From: Porphyra umbilicalis | Taxonomy: Eukaryota; Rhodophyta; Bangiophyceae; Bangiales; Bangiaceae | Direction of reading: 5' to 3' | NCBI GenBank assembly: GCA_002049455.2 | Contig: KV918825.1 | Span: forward strand, 1-64,000 | Length of the DNA stretch: 64,000 nt | Part shown: positions 1-10,960 of the stretch, in pieces | Layout of the letters: each line of letters starts with the position of its first letter | How positions within the stretch are numbered: the stretch's first letter is position 1 | Program-made: the position numbers and the translations under genes | Notes under the pieces: generated by a model | Seen by the model: only the letters and a program-made list of their open reading frames with translations | What the model was told of the DNA's origin: nothing | Database searches by the model: none

Positions 1-29
1 TTGGAGAGGTTCTTCTTACCGCTCACCAT
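1..29 (-). CDS. possible first codons of a gene leaving the window
   Basis: Reading the minus strand from 29 there is an ATG in a good eukaryotic start context (CACCATGG) followed by nine codons, MVSGKKNLS, that run off the window. This short basic start could belong to a gene divergent from lipin. Only 29 bases are visible, so the call rests on the start context and the divergent layout alone. The GGTAAG within it could equally be a splice donor. I do not recognise the protein. Confidence 0.2.
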
Positions 30-683
30 GGTGAAGAGGTGGCGGGGAGAGAACCCAAAGGAGGGGTGGTCACAGGGGCGACAAAGCCGGAGGACGTGAC
101 CGTTGGGATTCAACGTGTACGGGACGGGCAGGGGGGGTTGACGGCGGTGGCGGTGGCACAGGGCGGCTGACCGCCAAGCCCAACTCCGACGGCCTCACGA
201 CGGTGCCAGACGCCGCCACCTCTCATTGGTCGACCACAAATTGGGCCGAGGAAGGCAGTGCGACACATGTCCCGTTACTCGTTGGGGACAAAATCCTTCG
301 AGCTCCATAAATTGTACCCAACGGACAGTTGTCCCTTCTTGCATTTGGGGAAGTCGGTCGCAGCTCAATATTTGAGGTGTACTTTGTCACTCGGTGTTAT
401 CAAAGGGGGGCTATCGTGGGTTTCAAAACATTTCTGTGTTTTTTCCACGCTGTAAATTCGTGGCCTGTGTCTCCCAGTCGTCCACTTAAACAAAGTTGCA
501 GCAGCGGAGGAGCAATCCCATCCTCGGCACTCACCCCGCGAGACCCCCCTTGGCTGCCGAGGCGCCCTCGGCCAGCGTGGCGCTTCGCTTCCTTCCCGCT
601 CCGGCTCGCCCGCCTCCCCGCACCGTGTGCGCGCCGTGCATGGCCCCTGTCGGTCGACGGGGGCGGCCGGTGGACCATGCGTC
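30..683. promoter_or_regulatory. intergenic region upstream of lipin
   Basis: This 650-bp stretch lies between the lipin start at 684 and a possible divergent start at 29. It is less GC-rich around 250-480 than the flanking coding DNA. I see no TATA box or repeated operator. Short open frames here are not supported by any motif. It presumably holds the lipin promoter and 5' untranslated region, perhaps shared with the leftward gene. Confidence 0.35.
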
Positions 684-3600
684 ATGAGCAGCTATGTCAA
701 CAAGTTCTTCTCCGCGGTCGGCTCTGCGCTCGAGTTCAACGCCGCGACGCTCTCGGGGGCCATTGACATCATTGTGGTTGAGGACGACGATGGTGTCCGC
801 CGGTGTTCGCCCTTTCACGTGCGCTTTGGCAAGCTGCAGCTGCTCAAGTCCCGGGGTATGGCCGTTGATGTTTGGTTGAACGACGTCAAGACGGACCTGA
901 CGCTGCGGCTCGGCACCGCCGGGGAGGCCTACTTTGTAGCCCCGGACCTTGAGGGGGGGGCCGCTACACCGCACCGGCCTGCTGAGCCTGCTCTTGCTAT
1001 TGACGAGGGGAGTCTGTCGACTCCGCCCGTGCCTGATGCTGTTGCTACCGCCACTGCAGAGCCAACATCCCCGCGCACTTCCCCGCCAGCGGGTGCGGGA
1101 GAGCCCAGCCGGGTCTTGTCGAGCGCGCATGATGGCGACTTGGGTGCCGACAGGCAGGCCGGCCTCGGGGCTGACGCGGCTTCCAACGGGGGGGATAGTG
1201 TGGCGAGCGACTTGGCCGCCGGCCCAGAAACTGAGGTGGATGCCAGTGCTGCTGTTGTCGCTGCAGTCGTCGCGCCAACCTGCGGGAGCGTCAACCCCGA
1301 GGTCACCGCAGAGGCCGACGTGGAGGCCGGCCCCGATGCGCATGCTGGTGCGGTCTGGACCCCTACGGGCGCTGTCGGAGCTGTAGGCGACATCACTAGT
1401 GTGGCTGCCAGTCAACTCTGTCGTGCGAGGGAGCTGGCAGGTGATGACGCTCTTGGTCGCTCGCCGGGCGTTGCCTGCAGCGCCGCTCGACAGACCGCAG
1501 CGGTCGCTCCCGTGGACGTCACGGCCGCTGCGCCAGGCCCTTCCGCGGACCCTGCGGTGTCCGCAGTTGGCCTGGACGGGGCTCCAGCCGACGCCACCGA
1601 GTCGTCAGCCACACCGCCGCTCCCGGTCGGGGCACCGTCTACGCCCCCCCCCCCACTTCTCAAAACGACCCGGCCGCGCACAGCCTCTCCTTCCAACGGA
1701 GCTGGCGGCAAAGAAGCGCTTCCAAGTCGTCCAGCCGCCGGCGACGGCGACGGCGGCGGTCTGTGTCACAGCCGGCCGGAGTGCGGGTGCCCCTGCTCGA
1801 CCAACCCCCGACCGGCCACACGCGGAGTTCCTCCGTGTCGCATCCACCCGACTTGGCTGTCGGCCTGCGCGGCACTGACGCCGCCACCGCGTCGTCGTCT
1901 GCGCTGCCCCTACGTCAGCCGCTTGACCCTGGCGGATCGTCGGGCTCCCTGATCGTCCGTGACGTGATCGAACGGGAGGCGGTAGACGACGCGAGCCAAT
2001 CCTCTTCCGTCGGTGAAGATGTCCTCGCCCTGTCCCTGTGCGGAAGCTTCATCACGCCCACCCTGTCTCCAGCCGAAATCATGGCGGTCTTTGACTTGCA
2101 CCGCGTGGCCTACTCAGAGTTTGCGGCGTCGCCGTCGCGGATCCTCGCCAATCCGGACCTGCGGTGCCGGGTCGACCGTCGGCTGGTGCCATGGGCTATC
2201 GCGGCGCCGTACGTTGTGTCCATGCTTGCGTACGGGGTGTCGCTCGACCTCGATCGGTTGACGTCTCCCTGCGGTACTGGCACGACGGCGGATGTGAGCG
2301 AGGAGCGACGGGTGGTCCTCGAGACGGAGGCCACAGACGCCGCCGCCGCGGCCAAGGCCGAAGCTGCAGCCGCGGCCCCGCCGTCGTCGGTCAACGACGA
2401 GCCCCGCCGCCGCTTTTCGTGGTTCGGCCTCCGCTCCTCCTACTCCCAGCCGGATGTGGACCGGAGCGCCACTGAGCGCGAGGTGGTCCCGTCTGCTACC
2501 GAGTCGTCCTCCACGCCGGGCCTTTGGAGTAGCGTCACGTCGGCGGATGAGACGGACCGCTCGTCTGGGGAGCGCCTGGCCGCAACGTCTGCCAAGGGCT
2601 CAACGGCGTCCTCGCCCCCTCCTGGAGATGACGATGGTTCGTCAGGCGGTGCGGACAGCGGCGGTGGCGGGGATGGCGGCAGAGACGTCGTTGTCACTAC
2701 GAGCATTGACGAGGACCGCCGGACTACCAAGCGGGAAGTTACGGGCGCCGTGGCGGCGGCCGTCAAGGGTGCCGTGTCCCACCCCCTTCACCCAATGGCG
2801 GCAGCCGACGCGGCGGCTACGGCCGTGGAGGTGGCCGCTGAGGGCGGGGAGCTCTTACCCCGCGGCCGCCTCTCCATGCGCCCGACCGCGACGGAGCTGT
2901 CGTCGCTGCCGCTCCGACCAGGCGCCAATGACGTACGGTTTGTGGTTCGGTCTTCCCTGCAGGGCATCCAGGAGGTCTCGGCCAAGCTCTTCCTGTGGCA
3001 CGCCCACGACAAGGTGGTTGTGAGCGACGTGGACGGGACCATCACCCGGTCCGATTTGCTCGGCCACCTGCTGCCTCGCGTCGGCCGGGACTGGTCTCAC
3101 TCGGGCGTTGCCGGTTTGTACACGCGCATCGCGCGCAACGGGTACAAGCTGGTGTATTTGACGGCGCGGCCGATAGGGCAAGCCGCGTCCACGCGCGCCT
3201 TCCTCGCGTCGTTGACCCAAGCGCGCGGTCGCCAGCTGCCACTCGGCCCGCTGGTCATGTCCCCCGACCGGCTGGTGGAGAGCCTGACTCGGGAGGTCCT
3301 TCGCCGGACGCCACACGAGTTCAAGATCGCCGCGCTGCGTGACATCCAGCGCCTCTTTGTGCCCGACGACGAGGATGGTGTCGCCGACGATGTCCGTCGC
3401 GGTGCGCCCAAAGACGGGCAGTTGGTTGCCGTGGACTTTGTCACTCCCACGTCGGCGGTCGTGGACCCGACGGCGCCTGTGCCAGACGAAAACGTTCCAT
3501 CTTCGTCTCTGGCCGGTTTGCAGCCCGATGAGCTGCCGACCGCCCCGACGAGCGCGCGCCAGCAACTGCGTTCCACGTCGACGGCAGGCAGCGGGGCGGC

Positions 3601-4273
3601 CACCCCCGAGGGAGGCGTTGGCAGCTCGTCGCTGCTGCGGAGTTTCTCCGAGGGCCATTACGGGGTCAAGAAGCTGGTGTCGTCTATCCCGGCAATCTCC
3701 CTCGGCCCTGCCTCCCCCGCTACAGCGTCCTTGGCCGGCGACCGCCTCGACCCACCCGCGGCCGACGCGCTGCGCCCGTCTGCCACAGGCCCACTGCCGA
3801 CGATGCCCGGCGGCAGCGCCATGTCCACCGCCCGACCGGACCTCCTGCCGAGCGTGGCCGCCCGCACGGCTCGCCCCTCGACGCCCTTCCACGCCGGCTT
3901 TGGCAACCGCGCCACGGACGAGCTGTCGTACCGGACGGTTGGGCTGCCGCCCCAACGCATCTTCACGATCAACCCGGCGGGGGAGCTCGCCTGCATGAAC
4001 GCCCTCTACGAGTCGACGTGTAGCTACAGTAACTTGGAGACGCTTGTGGAGAGCGTCTTTCCCGACGTGGGCGTCCGCCCGCAGGCGCAAGGCGGGGATG
4101 TCGGCGGCGGTGGCGGGCCGCTCGGGCGCAGCAGCGGGTCGTCGGCGGAGAGGGACTCGTCGTCGGCCGTCGTCGCGCGCGCCATGGCGGCTAGCGACAC
4201 CTACAATGACTTTCACTATTGGAAGCCGCAGCTGCCGGCGGTGGCAGCAGACGAGTTTGATAACTTGCTTTAA
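684..4273 (+). CDS. lipin-type phosphatidate phosphatase, one frame break
   Basis: Lipins dephosphorylate phosphatidic acid to diacylglycerol (Mg-dependent) at the ER and nuclear membrane, feeding triacylglycerol and phospholipid synthesis. Residues 1-90 form the N-terminal lipin domain (MSSYVNKFFSAVGSALEFN). After a long disordered Ser/Pro/Ala-rich middle, the catalytic LNS2 domain starts near residue 760 with the haloacid dehalogenase motif DVDGT at 3026-3040. The conserved C-terminal segments RIFTINPAGEL and FHYWKPQLP follow, and the stop is at 4271-4273. An arginine tract just after the break (about 1736-1759) could be the nuclear or membrane-binding basic patch known in lipins. The start at 684 is chosen because the lipin domain begins there. 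The first part reads in one frame up to a run of 11 C at 1644-1654 and the rest in another; one extra C restores a single frame of about 1196 aa, longer than animal or yeast lipins (about 850-900). A spliced intron is a less likely alternative. Confidence 0.9.
1644..1654. other. C11 run at the lipin frame break
   Basis: Eleven C in a row. Upstream the lipin frame is in phase 0, downstream in phase 2; both sides remain open and Ser/Pro-rich through the overlap. Adding one C joins them. Confidence 0.75.
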
Positions 4274-4987
4274 GGGGCCACGTGCGTCACTCGCGCGGCG
4301 GCCCGGTACCCCTCTTTTGTCCATAGGATGCTTGTTCCGTTGGCCCCGTTGAGCTGGCCCACGCCGCTCGACCGTTGCGCCCCACCCTCCTCTCAACGTA
4401 ACAAAAGAAACGGCGCGTCCACCTCGTATCCCGCGTGACGCGCTCACGGCCCGACGCGGCCTCACAGCCGCGGAACTCACCGACGGCGGCTCCGCCGTCA
4501 TCCCCCGCTGGCACGCCGCTGCCGGCAGCGGCCGATAAATCAGGGCTTGGCGGGGCCGGGGCGGGGCGCAGCGCCGCCGCCGTGCGCAGGCGGATCTCCC
4601 TCGGCGGTCGTGCCGCCCGCGCGCCTCGCCGCGCCACGCGCTGGCCGCGGCGCACCGGGCGAAAGCCACCGCACGCCGCCCCGGTGGTCGGGTCACGCCC
4701 CGCCCGCCCGCCGCCGGCGCGACGCCGGCACCGGCACGGGCGGCGGCGCGGGCGCGGGCGGCCCGCCAGCGCGGCGCCGACCTCGGCGGGCGCCGCCATT
4801 GGCCGCCGCGCTCCGTCGGGCGCCCGCGCAGCGCCCGCGCCTCGAGGCCCGCAGCCACCGCGCCACGCCCGCAGCCGCCGCCCGGAGTGGTCCACACGGG
4901 GAGCAGCGGCGCGCCGTGGCGTCCCCCCCCCCCCCCCCCCCCCCCCCCGCCCCCAGCACGGCAGCCCTCACCCCGTGTCGGCGGCCG
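4274..4987. other. gap between convergent lipin and condensin H2 genes
   Basis: This holds the two 3' ends. From about 4480 it is extremely GC-rich. It includes a run of 26 C at 4923-4948, close to the end of the H2 frame. Long open frames exist on both strands, but they are Arg/Pro/Gly strings without motifs. I see no gene here and no clear AATAAA signal. Confidence 0.5.
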
Positions 4988-7284
4988 CTACTCTCCCCCC
5001 CCCCCGCCCCCCCCCCCCCCCATGGCCGCCACCACCGCATCGCCGACGCGGGTGCGGACGACGCCCGGGTCGGCCACCCCCCCTGCACGTCGAGCACAAT
5101 TTTCCCGTCGGCGGCCAGCTGCAGGGCGGCCAAGAAGCGGCGGCACACGTCGACCTTGGGCGCCCCGCCGACGACGCGGGAGAGGGCCCGCTTGGGGCGC
5201 CCGGGGGAGAGCCGCGGCGCGGGCGCGGGGCGGCGCCCCGGGTGTCCGCCACTCCCGTCGCTCTCGTCCCCCTCGGCCGACGTCGTCGACGCCCCCTCCT
5301 CGGCAGACGTGGTCGACCCCCCCTCCGAGTTGGGCGCCCCAGCGGCGGCCGCCGCCGCCTCTTCCGCCGCCGCCGCGGCGGTGAGGTGGCCAAAGCGGAC
5401 GAGCACGTCGACGCCGACGGCGGCAATGTCAAACGGCGGGCGCGTCGACTCGGCTTCGAGCGCGGGCGTCACGCGGGCGGCCCACTCAGAGACGCGCGAC
5501 GCGAGCGCCGGGTCGGCGGCGTGGCGCTCCCACGCCGCCGCCGACTCGGCCACGTACCGCCGGCAGGCAGCGTCATAGGCGGCCGCCAAGGACCGCACCG
5601 CGTCCTCCGTCTCGTCCGCCGCCGAAAAATCAAAGTCGACGGCGTCAAACGGGGACACCCCCGCCCCGCCGCCGGCGCCGCCGCCCATCCCGCCGGGGCC
5701 CCCACCGCCGACCCCGTTATCAAACGGGGCGTCGCCGCCGTCGTCGTCCAAGCCCCCAAACTCGCCGCCGCCGTCGCCGCCATCATCCCCGTCGAGAGGG
5801 TCGTCAAACCAGTCACCCCCGTCGAGGCCGTCGTCGGCGGCCGCGTCGGCGGAGACGCCCGCCGCCGCCGCCGCCGCCGCGGCGCCGGCGCGTGCGAGCG
5901 CCGCCGCCACCCGCCGCCGCGCCGCGGCCATGGACGCGGCGAGGCGGCAGAGGGCGGGCCCGAGCTCCCCCACCCCGACATAGCGGGCGCCCCGCGCAGA
6001 CGCTGCCGGCGGCGGGCCGACGGCGGCGGCGAGGAGCCAACACGGGGAAGTCATATCCGCCGCCAGCGCGGCGAGCAGGGATGGCACGGCGGGGGTGGCG
6101 GCCGCCCGTCCGGCGTCTGCCGGTGGGCGCCTGTACGTGACCGCCCTTCGGAGGGGGTGGTCCGCCACCGCGGGCCGCGCGTGGGGGTCGTGCAACCGAA
6201 ACGCGTCGGCCGGCGGCAGCCGCTGCAGGGCGGGGTGGAGGAGGGGTGCGCGGCCCGCTGCCATGGCAGAGGTCACCCCACCTCCATTGGGGACGATGCC
6301 AAGAGGCGCCCCGCCCGTAGCGCTGTCGCCGCCATCCACGTCCATGGCGTCGGTGGACCCAAAAGCGCTGGGACTACCCCCCGGTGGCCCACCGTCGTCA
6401 AAGTCCTCGCCGCCCCCGCCACCGCCGTCGTCTCCCCAGTCGTCGGCGCCCTCCGCGTCGCCACCGCCGGCGCCGCCGCCATGGCCATCGTCGGCGCTGC
6501 CATACGCATTGGCGCCCATAAACCAGCCGCCGCCACTGGCGGTGCCCGCGGCAGCATCGAGTAGCCCACCCTCCCCCACATCCTCGTCCAACAACAGCGC
6601 CCCCGACGGGTGGACAGAGGCCACGTCCAGCCGAAAGTCGCTGCTCCCCCCACCGCTCCCGCCCCCGCCGCCGCCTCCGGCGGGCGTCGCGCCCCCTGCC
6701 CCTCCCGACACGGCGACGCGCTTCACCGGCGGCGGCGGCAGCAGCGCAATCGGCACGACGGCAAGCACAAAGTCGCGGCTAAGCCCCGTCACCGGCTTGG
6801 GCGGCGGCAAGTCGAGGCCGTCCCCCGCCTGTGGCACGTCGACGTCGAGAGGCGTCCACTCCACCTCCACGTCGTACAGGTCCCCCGCGGCACGACGGTC
6901 ACGACCAGCCCCCGCGCGGCCACTGCCGTCGTCGCCGTCCCGGCCGGCACCGTCGGCGCCCCCCCCCCCGCCGCCATCGGCATGCGCCCGCACCAAGTCC
7001 AGCGCGCGGAAGACCAGCGAGTAGAGGTGCTCCACTTTCCGCGCGTACACGCCAGCAGAGCCCTGCACCAGCAGCGCGGCCGTCGTAAAGTCAGTAGCAG
7101 ATAGCGCCGCTTCCGCAGCCTCAATGTCGGTCAGGTAGGCCTCAAGTTCGGCGGCCACGTCGACTGCCCAGTTTGCGGCCACGTCCCGGATGGGCTGCAG
7201 CAGGTGCGCGAACCGGCTTGGAGGGGGGACCCCGTCGCGTGCGGCGGCCGCCACCGCCGCGCTCCCACCATTGGGGATTGGCAT
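4988..7284 (-). CDS. condensin II complex subunit H2 (kleisin beta), one frame break
   Basis: H2 is the kleisin that bridges the SMC2-SMC4 pair in condensin II, acting in the nucleus to compact chromosomes. The conserved N-terminal block RFAHLLQPIRDVAANWAVDV starts about 30 residues in, followed by the helix-rich segment QGSAGVYARKVEHLYSLVF. The middle is a long Gly/Asp-rich disordered linker. The C-terminal winged-helix region is visible as RPPFDIAAVG and KVDVCRRFLAALQLA. The start at 7284 (MPIPNGG) is preferred over an in-frame ATG 99 codons upstream, because that extension lies in the promoter gap and does not resemble the family. At a 7-base run at 5077-5083 the frame fails; one extra G lets the conserved C-terminus continue (PGVVRTRVGDAVVAAM) to a stop at 4988. 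The predicted 765 aa exceeds animal H2 (about 600 aa). The last residues cross runs of 15 and 11 C, so the exact end is uncertain. Confidence 0.88.
5077..5083. other. C7 run at the H2 frame break
   Basis: Seven C on the plus strand (G on the coding strand). The conserved C-terminal helix of H2 is recovered only if one more G is present here. Confidence 0.65.
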
Positions 7285-7760
7285 GGCTGTCACGCCAGCG
7301 GCCAGGAGGGAGGACAGAGTGGTCGCGGGGCGGGAGGCGCCGGGAGCAGACCAGAGGAGGGCGCGAGACGAGCGGTCTGCGTCTGGCAAAGCGGCTGCAG
7401 TCGCCACAGCGGGCGACTGCAAGGTCCTCGACCTGTTTGCGCGCCATCTGAGGACAGTAAAGTACGCTGGCGCAAAGCCGGCAATTGCAGCGCCCACGGA
7501 TTCTGTCCACCAGCATTCCCCGTCTCGTGCACAGCTGTACAGCGCCAAGAGCGTTGCGGTGCATTGCTGGTCTCGCAGCACAGGTGGCCTCTCAGCCTAC
7601 ACCGTTGCCACGCCGCAGCCCGTCACCGTCGTGGTCGAGTCAATAGGGGGAAGCCCCGCCTTCGTGGCGCCACCACCTACGCCGCCGCCATCACCTCCTT
7701 CCTCGTCCGAGGCGACGGACGGGTTGCTGCGTGCGGGGACGCCCGACGTGTCGCGACGCG
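7285..7760. promoter_or_regulatory. divergent intergenic region, H2 and VTA1
   Basis: The 476 bp between the two start codons must hold both promoters. It is slightly less GC-rich than the genes. I see no TATA box or obvious binding-site repeat. The H2 frame stays open into it, but the encoded residues do not resemble the family. Confidence 0.5.
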
Positions 7761-8802
7761 ATGAGCGCCGCGGCGTGGCCGCCGTGTTTGGCTCCCATCG
7801 GCCGGTACATTGCCCGGGCGGCAGAGATTAAGGAGGTCCAACCGGTCGTTGCCTACTATTGTACGTTTGGCGGTGGAGCGTACGGAGGTGTTTTGTTTCA
7901 GTGTACACTCGGTATCGCTTGTCGCCGCTGCCGGATTCTTCTTTGGCGTTGACTCCGCCCGTTCCTTGGTCTGACAATGCATTTTTTTTGGCACCCCCGT
8001 TGTGCTGCTGCTTGTCATTGTGTCTGCTTGCTTCATGGCACCTCACCGTCGTTTTGTTTCGTCTCGCGGTCGTCTCATTCGTTTTTGATTCCATGTAGGT
8101 CACCTGTACGCCCTGCAGTTGGGCTTGGAGCTGCGGGACACCAGCTCCCCGGCGGCGACGACCGCGCTCAACGCGCTGCTGTCGACCATCTCAGAGCTTA
8201 ACAAGCCGCTGAAGATTGCGCCCGGCGACGCGGCGGCCAACGCGCCGGTCGTGCAAGGCTTTGCGTCGGCGGTCTTTGACGCAGCCGACGCGGAGGACCG
8301 CGGCCGCGGGAGCGACCGGGGCACCGCCCGCGCCTTCTACGCCGCCGTCTGCTTTTTTGAGGTGTGCGGCTACTTTGGGGAGCTCCCGGCGGCGCTCGCC
8401 GAGCGCCTCGCGTACGCGCGGTGGAAGGTGGCGGATATTAGCAAGGCTGTCCGGGAGGGGCGCGTGCCCCGCAAGGGCGGGCCCGCCGACTGGCAGCGCG
8501 ACGCACGCGCCGCCGCCGCCGCTGGGGGGGCGAGTGGGGCGGGCGGCGCCGTCGCCGCGGCGCCAGCGGGCGTCCGGCCCGATGATGACGCGCGGCGGGG
8601 GGGGACGGCGCCCACAGCGCCGACGGCAGCAGCAGCGACGGGGGCGGACAGGGCGGCAGCAGTGACGGCCGGCGGCGGCCGTTGAGCCCGCCGCCACCGC
8701 CGGCGGATGCATATCCGTCGGCGCGGGCAGGCGGCGGCGGCGGGGGGCGGGAGCTCTACCCGAGCGCCAATGGTGGCGGCAGCGGCGGCCGTGGCGGCAG
8801 CG

Positions 8803-8834
<32 letters not shown>

Positions 8835-9242
8835 GGGTATGGCAGCGGTTACGGCGGCGCCCCTCCGCCGCTGCCGCCGCGGCGGCCACCGCCGCCGCCT
8901 CCGCAGGCGGACCCCCCCCCCTCCCAAAGCCCCACTGGGGGTGACGGCGATGGATCAGACGCAGAGGAGTTCCCGTCGGCCCCTCCGCTGCCGCTGTACG
9001 AGTCGCTCGCGCACACGTCCCTGGGAGACGGCTTCCCGCGGCAGCCGCCGCCTCCGGCAGCGGCCCGCCTGCCGTCGGTGGCTGAAGACGCGCCGGCAGC
9101 CACGGACGTGCCCGCCGCGCCCGTTATGGGTGCGGCACAAAAGCTGGCCAAGAACGCGGCGAGCGCGTTGGACTTTCAAGACGTGGCCACAGCGCGGCGG
9201 GCGCTGGCCGAGGCGCTGGCCCTCCTGGGCGGGCCGTTGTGA
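7761..9242 (+). CDS. VTA1: VTA1/LIP5-type ESCRT protein, two exons, one frame break
   Basis: VTA1 is the cofactor of the AAA ATPase Vps4, which disassembles ESCRT-III at endosomes. Exon 1 (7761-7860) encodes the start of the N-terminal MIT-like helices, ending EIKEVQPVVAYYC. A 238-bp intron (GTACGT at 7861, CCATGTAG ending at 8098) interrupts a TGT codon. Exon 2 continues HLYALQLGLELR and the second helix pair (AFYAAVCFFEVCGYFGELP). A Gly/Pro-rich linker follows, and then the C-terminal VSL domain that binds Vps4 (AQKLAKNAASALDFQDVATA) ends at 9242. The N- and C-terminal domains are in different frames. The switch falls at an 8-G run, 8597-8604, and one added G gives a single protein of about 414 aa. 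It is divergent from condensin H2 at a distance of 476 bp. Confidence 0.9.
7861..8098 (+). other. spliceosomal intron of VTA1
   Basis: GT at 7861 (GTACGT) and AG at 8097-8098 after a T-rich stretch. Removal restores the Cys codon and a continuous family-conserved sequence, so the boundaries are firm. The intron is clearly T-richer than the exons. Confidence 0.9.
8597..8604. other. G8 run at the VTA1 frame break
   Basis: Eight G between the N-terminal and linker frames of VTA1. One extra G joins the two frames across a Gly/Ser-rich linker with no intervening stop. Confidence 0.65.
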
Positions 9243-10876
9243 GGCGGTTGGGGGAATAACGGGGGCGTTGTGGGAGGGCGGGAGTGCGCCGTGCGCTCTT
9301 GCCCGTGCGACTTGTCGACACTCTGCTGGACAAGAGGATTGGGAGGTTTGCATTGCATCCTTGTATCCGTGTTGAGCTGCTTGGGGTTCCCATAGTAGAA
9401 GGCTGTTGCGCTCCTCCTTTTGCCGCCGCCGAGTCGCACTCCACGGCCGGCAAGTGGCACGGCGCTTGCGTGGGCGCCGTGCCGTGTGATGCGTTTTGGG
9501 ACCGACCGGTCCACAACACCTGCGGAGGCGTCAAACACCTCCAGCTCCATCACAACGCCATGGAGCATACAGCAGACAACCCTGACGCCAACTCGCTCTG
9601 TCAGGCTTCTTGACGGACGTGCACACCTCGCGGTTTCGCATCGCCTGCATGACGGATGTGTCTGTCGACCGCCCAAACGTGCACTTTCCCTGCTCCCGCG
9701 GCTGACGTGAGCGGCCCGTCATCGGCCAAGAAGTATGCCAAGAAGCATGTGGCCGCATCAGCGGCGCCACCAGCATGGTCATCCCGGCCGACGCGCGCCA
9801 CCCCGCGCCGCGCGCCGCGACATGTGCGCGGCAGCCGGCCGCACGTCGCTCGCGCCACGGCCGCCACCAGAGGTGTTGGCCGCCCGCGGCGACCATCCAT
9901 CCCGCCAATCCAAAGCCGCCGCTGGCGGCCGCCGTGCCCCTTTGGCCGCCCCTTCCCTCGCCGCGACTGGGCCAGGAGCTCTCGAGTGCCCCGCCCCCCC
10001 CCCAAATGTGGCCACAGCGGGGGTGCGCGCCGCCATCCACCAACCCCGTTGGTCGTGCCGCCGCCGCCGCCCGGCGACATGCCGGCCCGGCCGCGCGCCG
10101 GCCGCAGGACCGGCCACGGGCGACCGTCCGGCCACGCTGCCACCGCGCGGCGCGGCGCACCCCCCCCGCCACCGCGCGCGTGGCCGTTCCGGGGGTGTGA
10201 CCACGCGGCATGCGCGGTCGGCGCAGGTACTTGCAGCGGCCGGGGACGTGCGCGGTGTTGCTGCGGCGCGCGAGTTTCCTGTGGCCGCTCCCACCCCCCT
10301 GCAACCTTTCCCTTTCCGCCCGTGGCCACGCTGGGAGCGCGTCACCGTCCCTGTGTCGACTGTGGCTACCCCGCGTGGACGTCACCCACCTATCGTTGCC
10401 GGCGGCGGCGAGGCGCGGTGGGGGGCGGGTCCGCCATGCCCTTGTGCACTGCAGTGATTGTCGCGTGGCGCACCCGGCGGCGCACGTTGCAGCGGGGCCA
10501 TGGGGGTCGCTCCTTCCCGCACGCCGCGATTGCACCGCATGCATTTCGCGCCACTCCCCTCCCCTTGCCCGCCCTCCTTCCCCACCCTTCTTTTTCACTC
10601 CTTTCCTGCCCTCCACGGTCCACCCTCCAACATATTTCATTTTGTTGGGTACGGTGGCCCCTGCCCTCTCGCCTCTTGACGGGATGCGGTTTCTCGGTGG
10701 AGGTGGGTGGAAATCGCGTTCTGGTGACCACCCGTCGTGGCCGTTGACGTGCACCGGGACGTGGGTAGACGTGGTGCCCCTTGGACCGGGCGAGTGGTGG
10801 CGGCCGACCGACGCGGGGGGTGCGCCCGAAGATGGAAGGGGGGGGCGGGGGGCAGGCGTTATCCCCCCCCCTCTAC

Positions 10877-10960
10877 GACGTGATGCCCTGTACCCAGCGT
10901 GACGCCATGCACCCGGCGGGACGCCATGTACCCGGCGTGACGCCCGGTCTCCGGCGTGCA
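10877..10960. repeat. short tandem repeat, about 19-22 bp unit
   Basis: About four imperfect units of the type CGTGACGCCATGYACCCGG follow each other. The units drift by a few bases and differ in spacing. No coding role is evident. Confidence 0.7.

Noticed and set aside
2855..4897. 680-codon minus-strand frame over the lipin 3' half
   Set aside because: It is antisense to the conserved catalytic domain of lipin and reads as Arg/Gly-rich; a shadow of high GC.
4435..6564. 709-codon plus-strand frame over condensin H2
   Set aside because: It is antisense to a conserved gene, with no motif; Pro/Arg strings follow from GC content.
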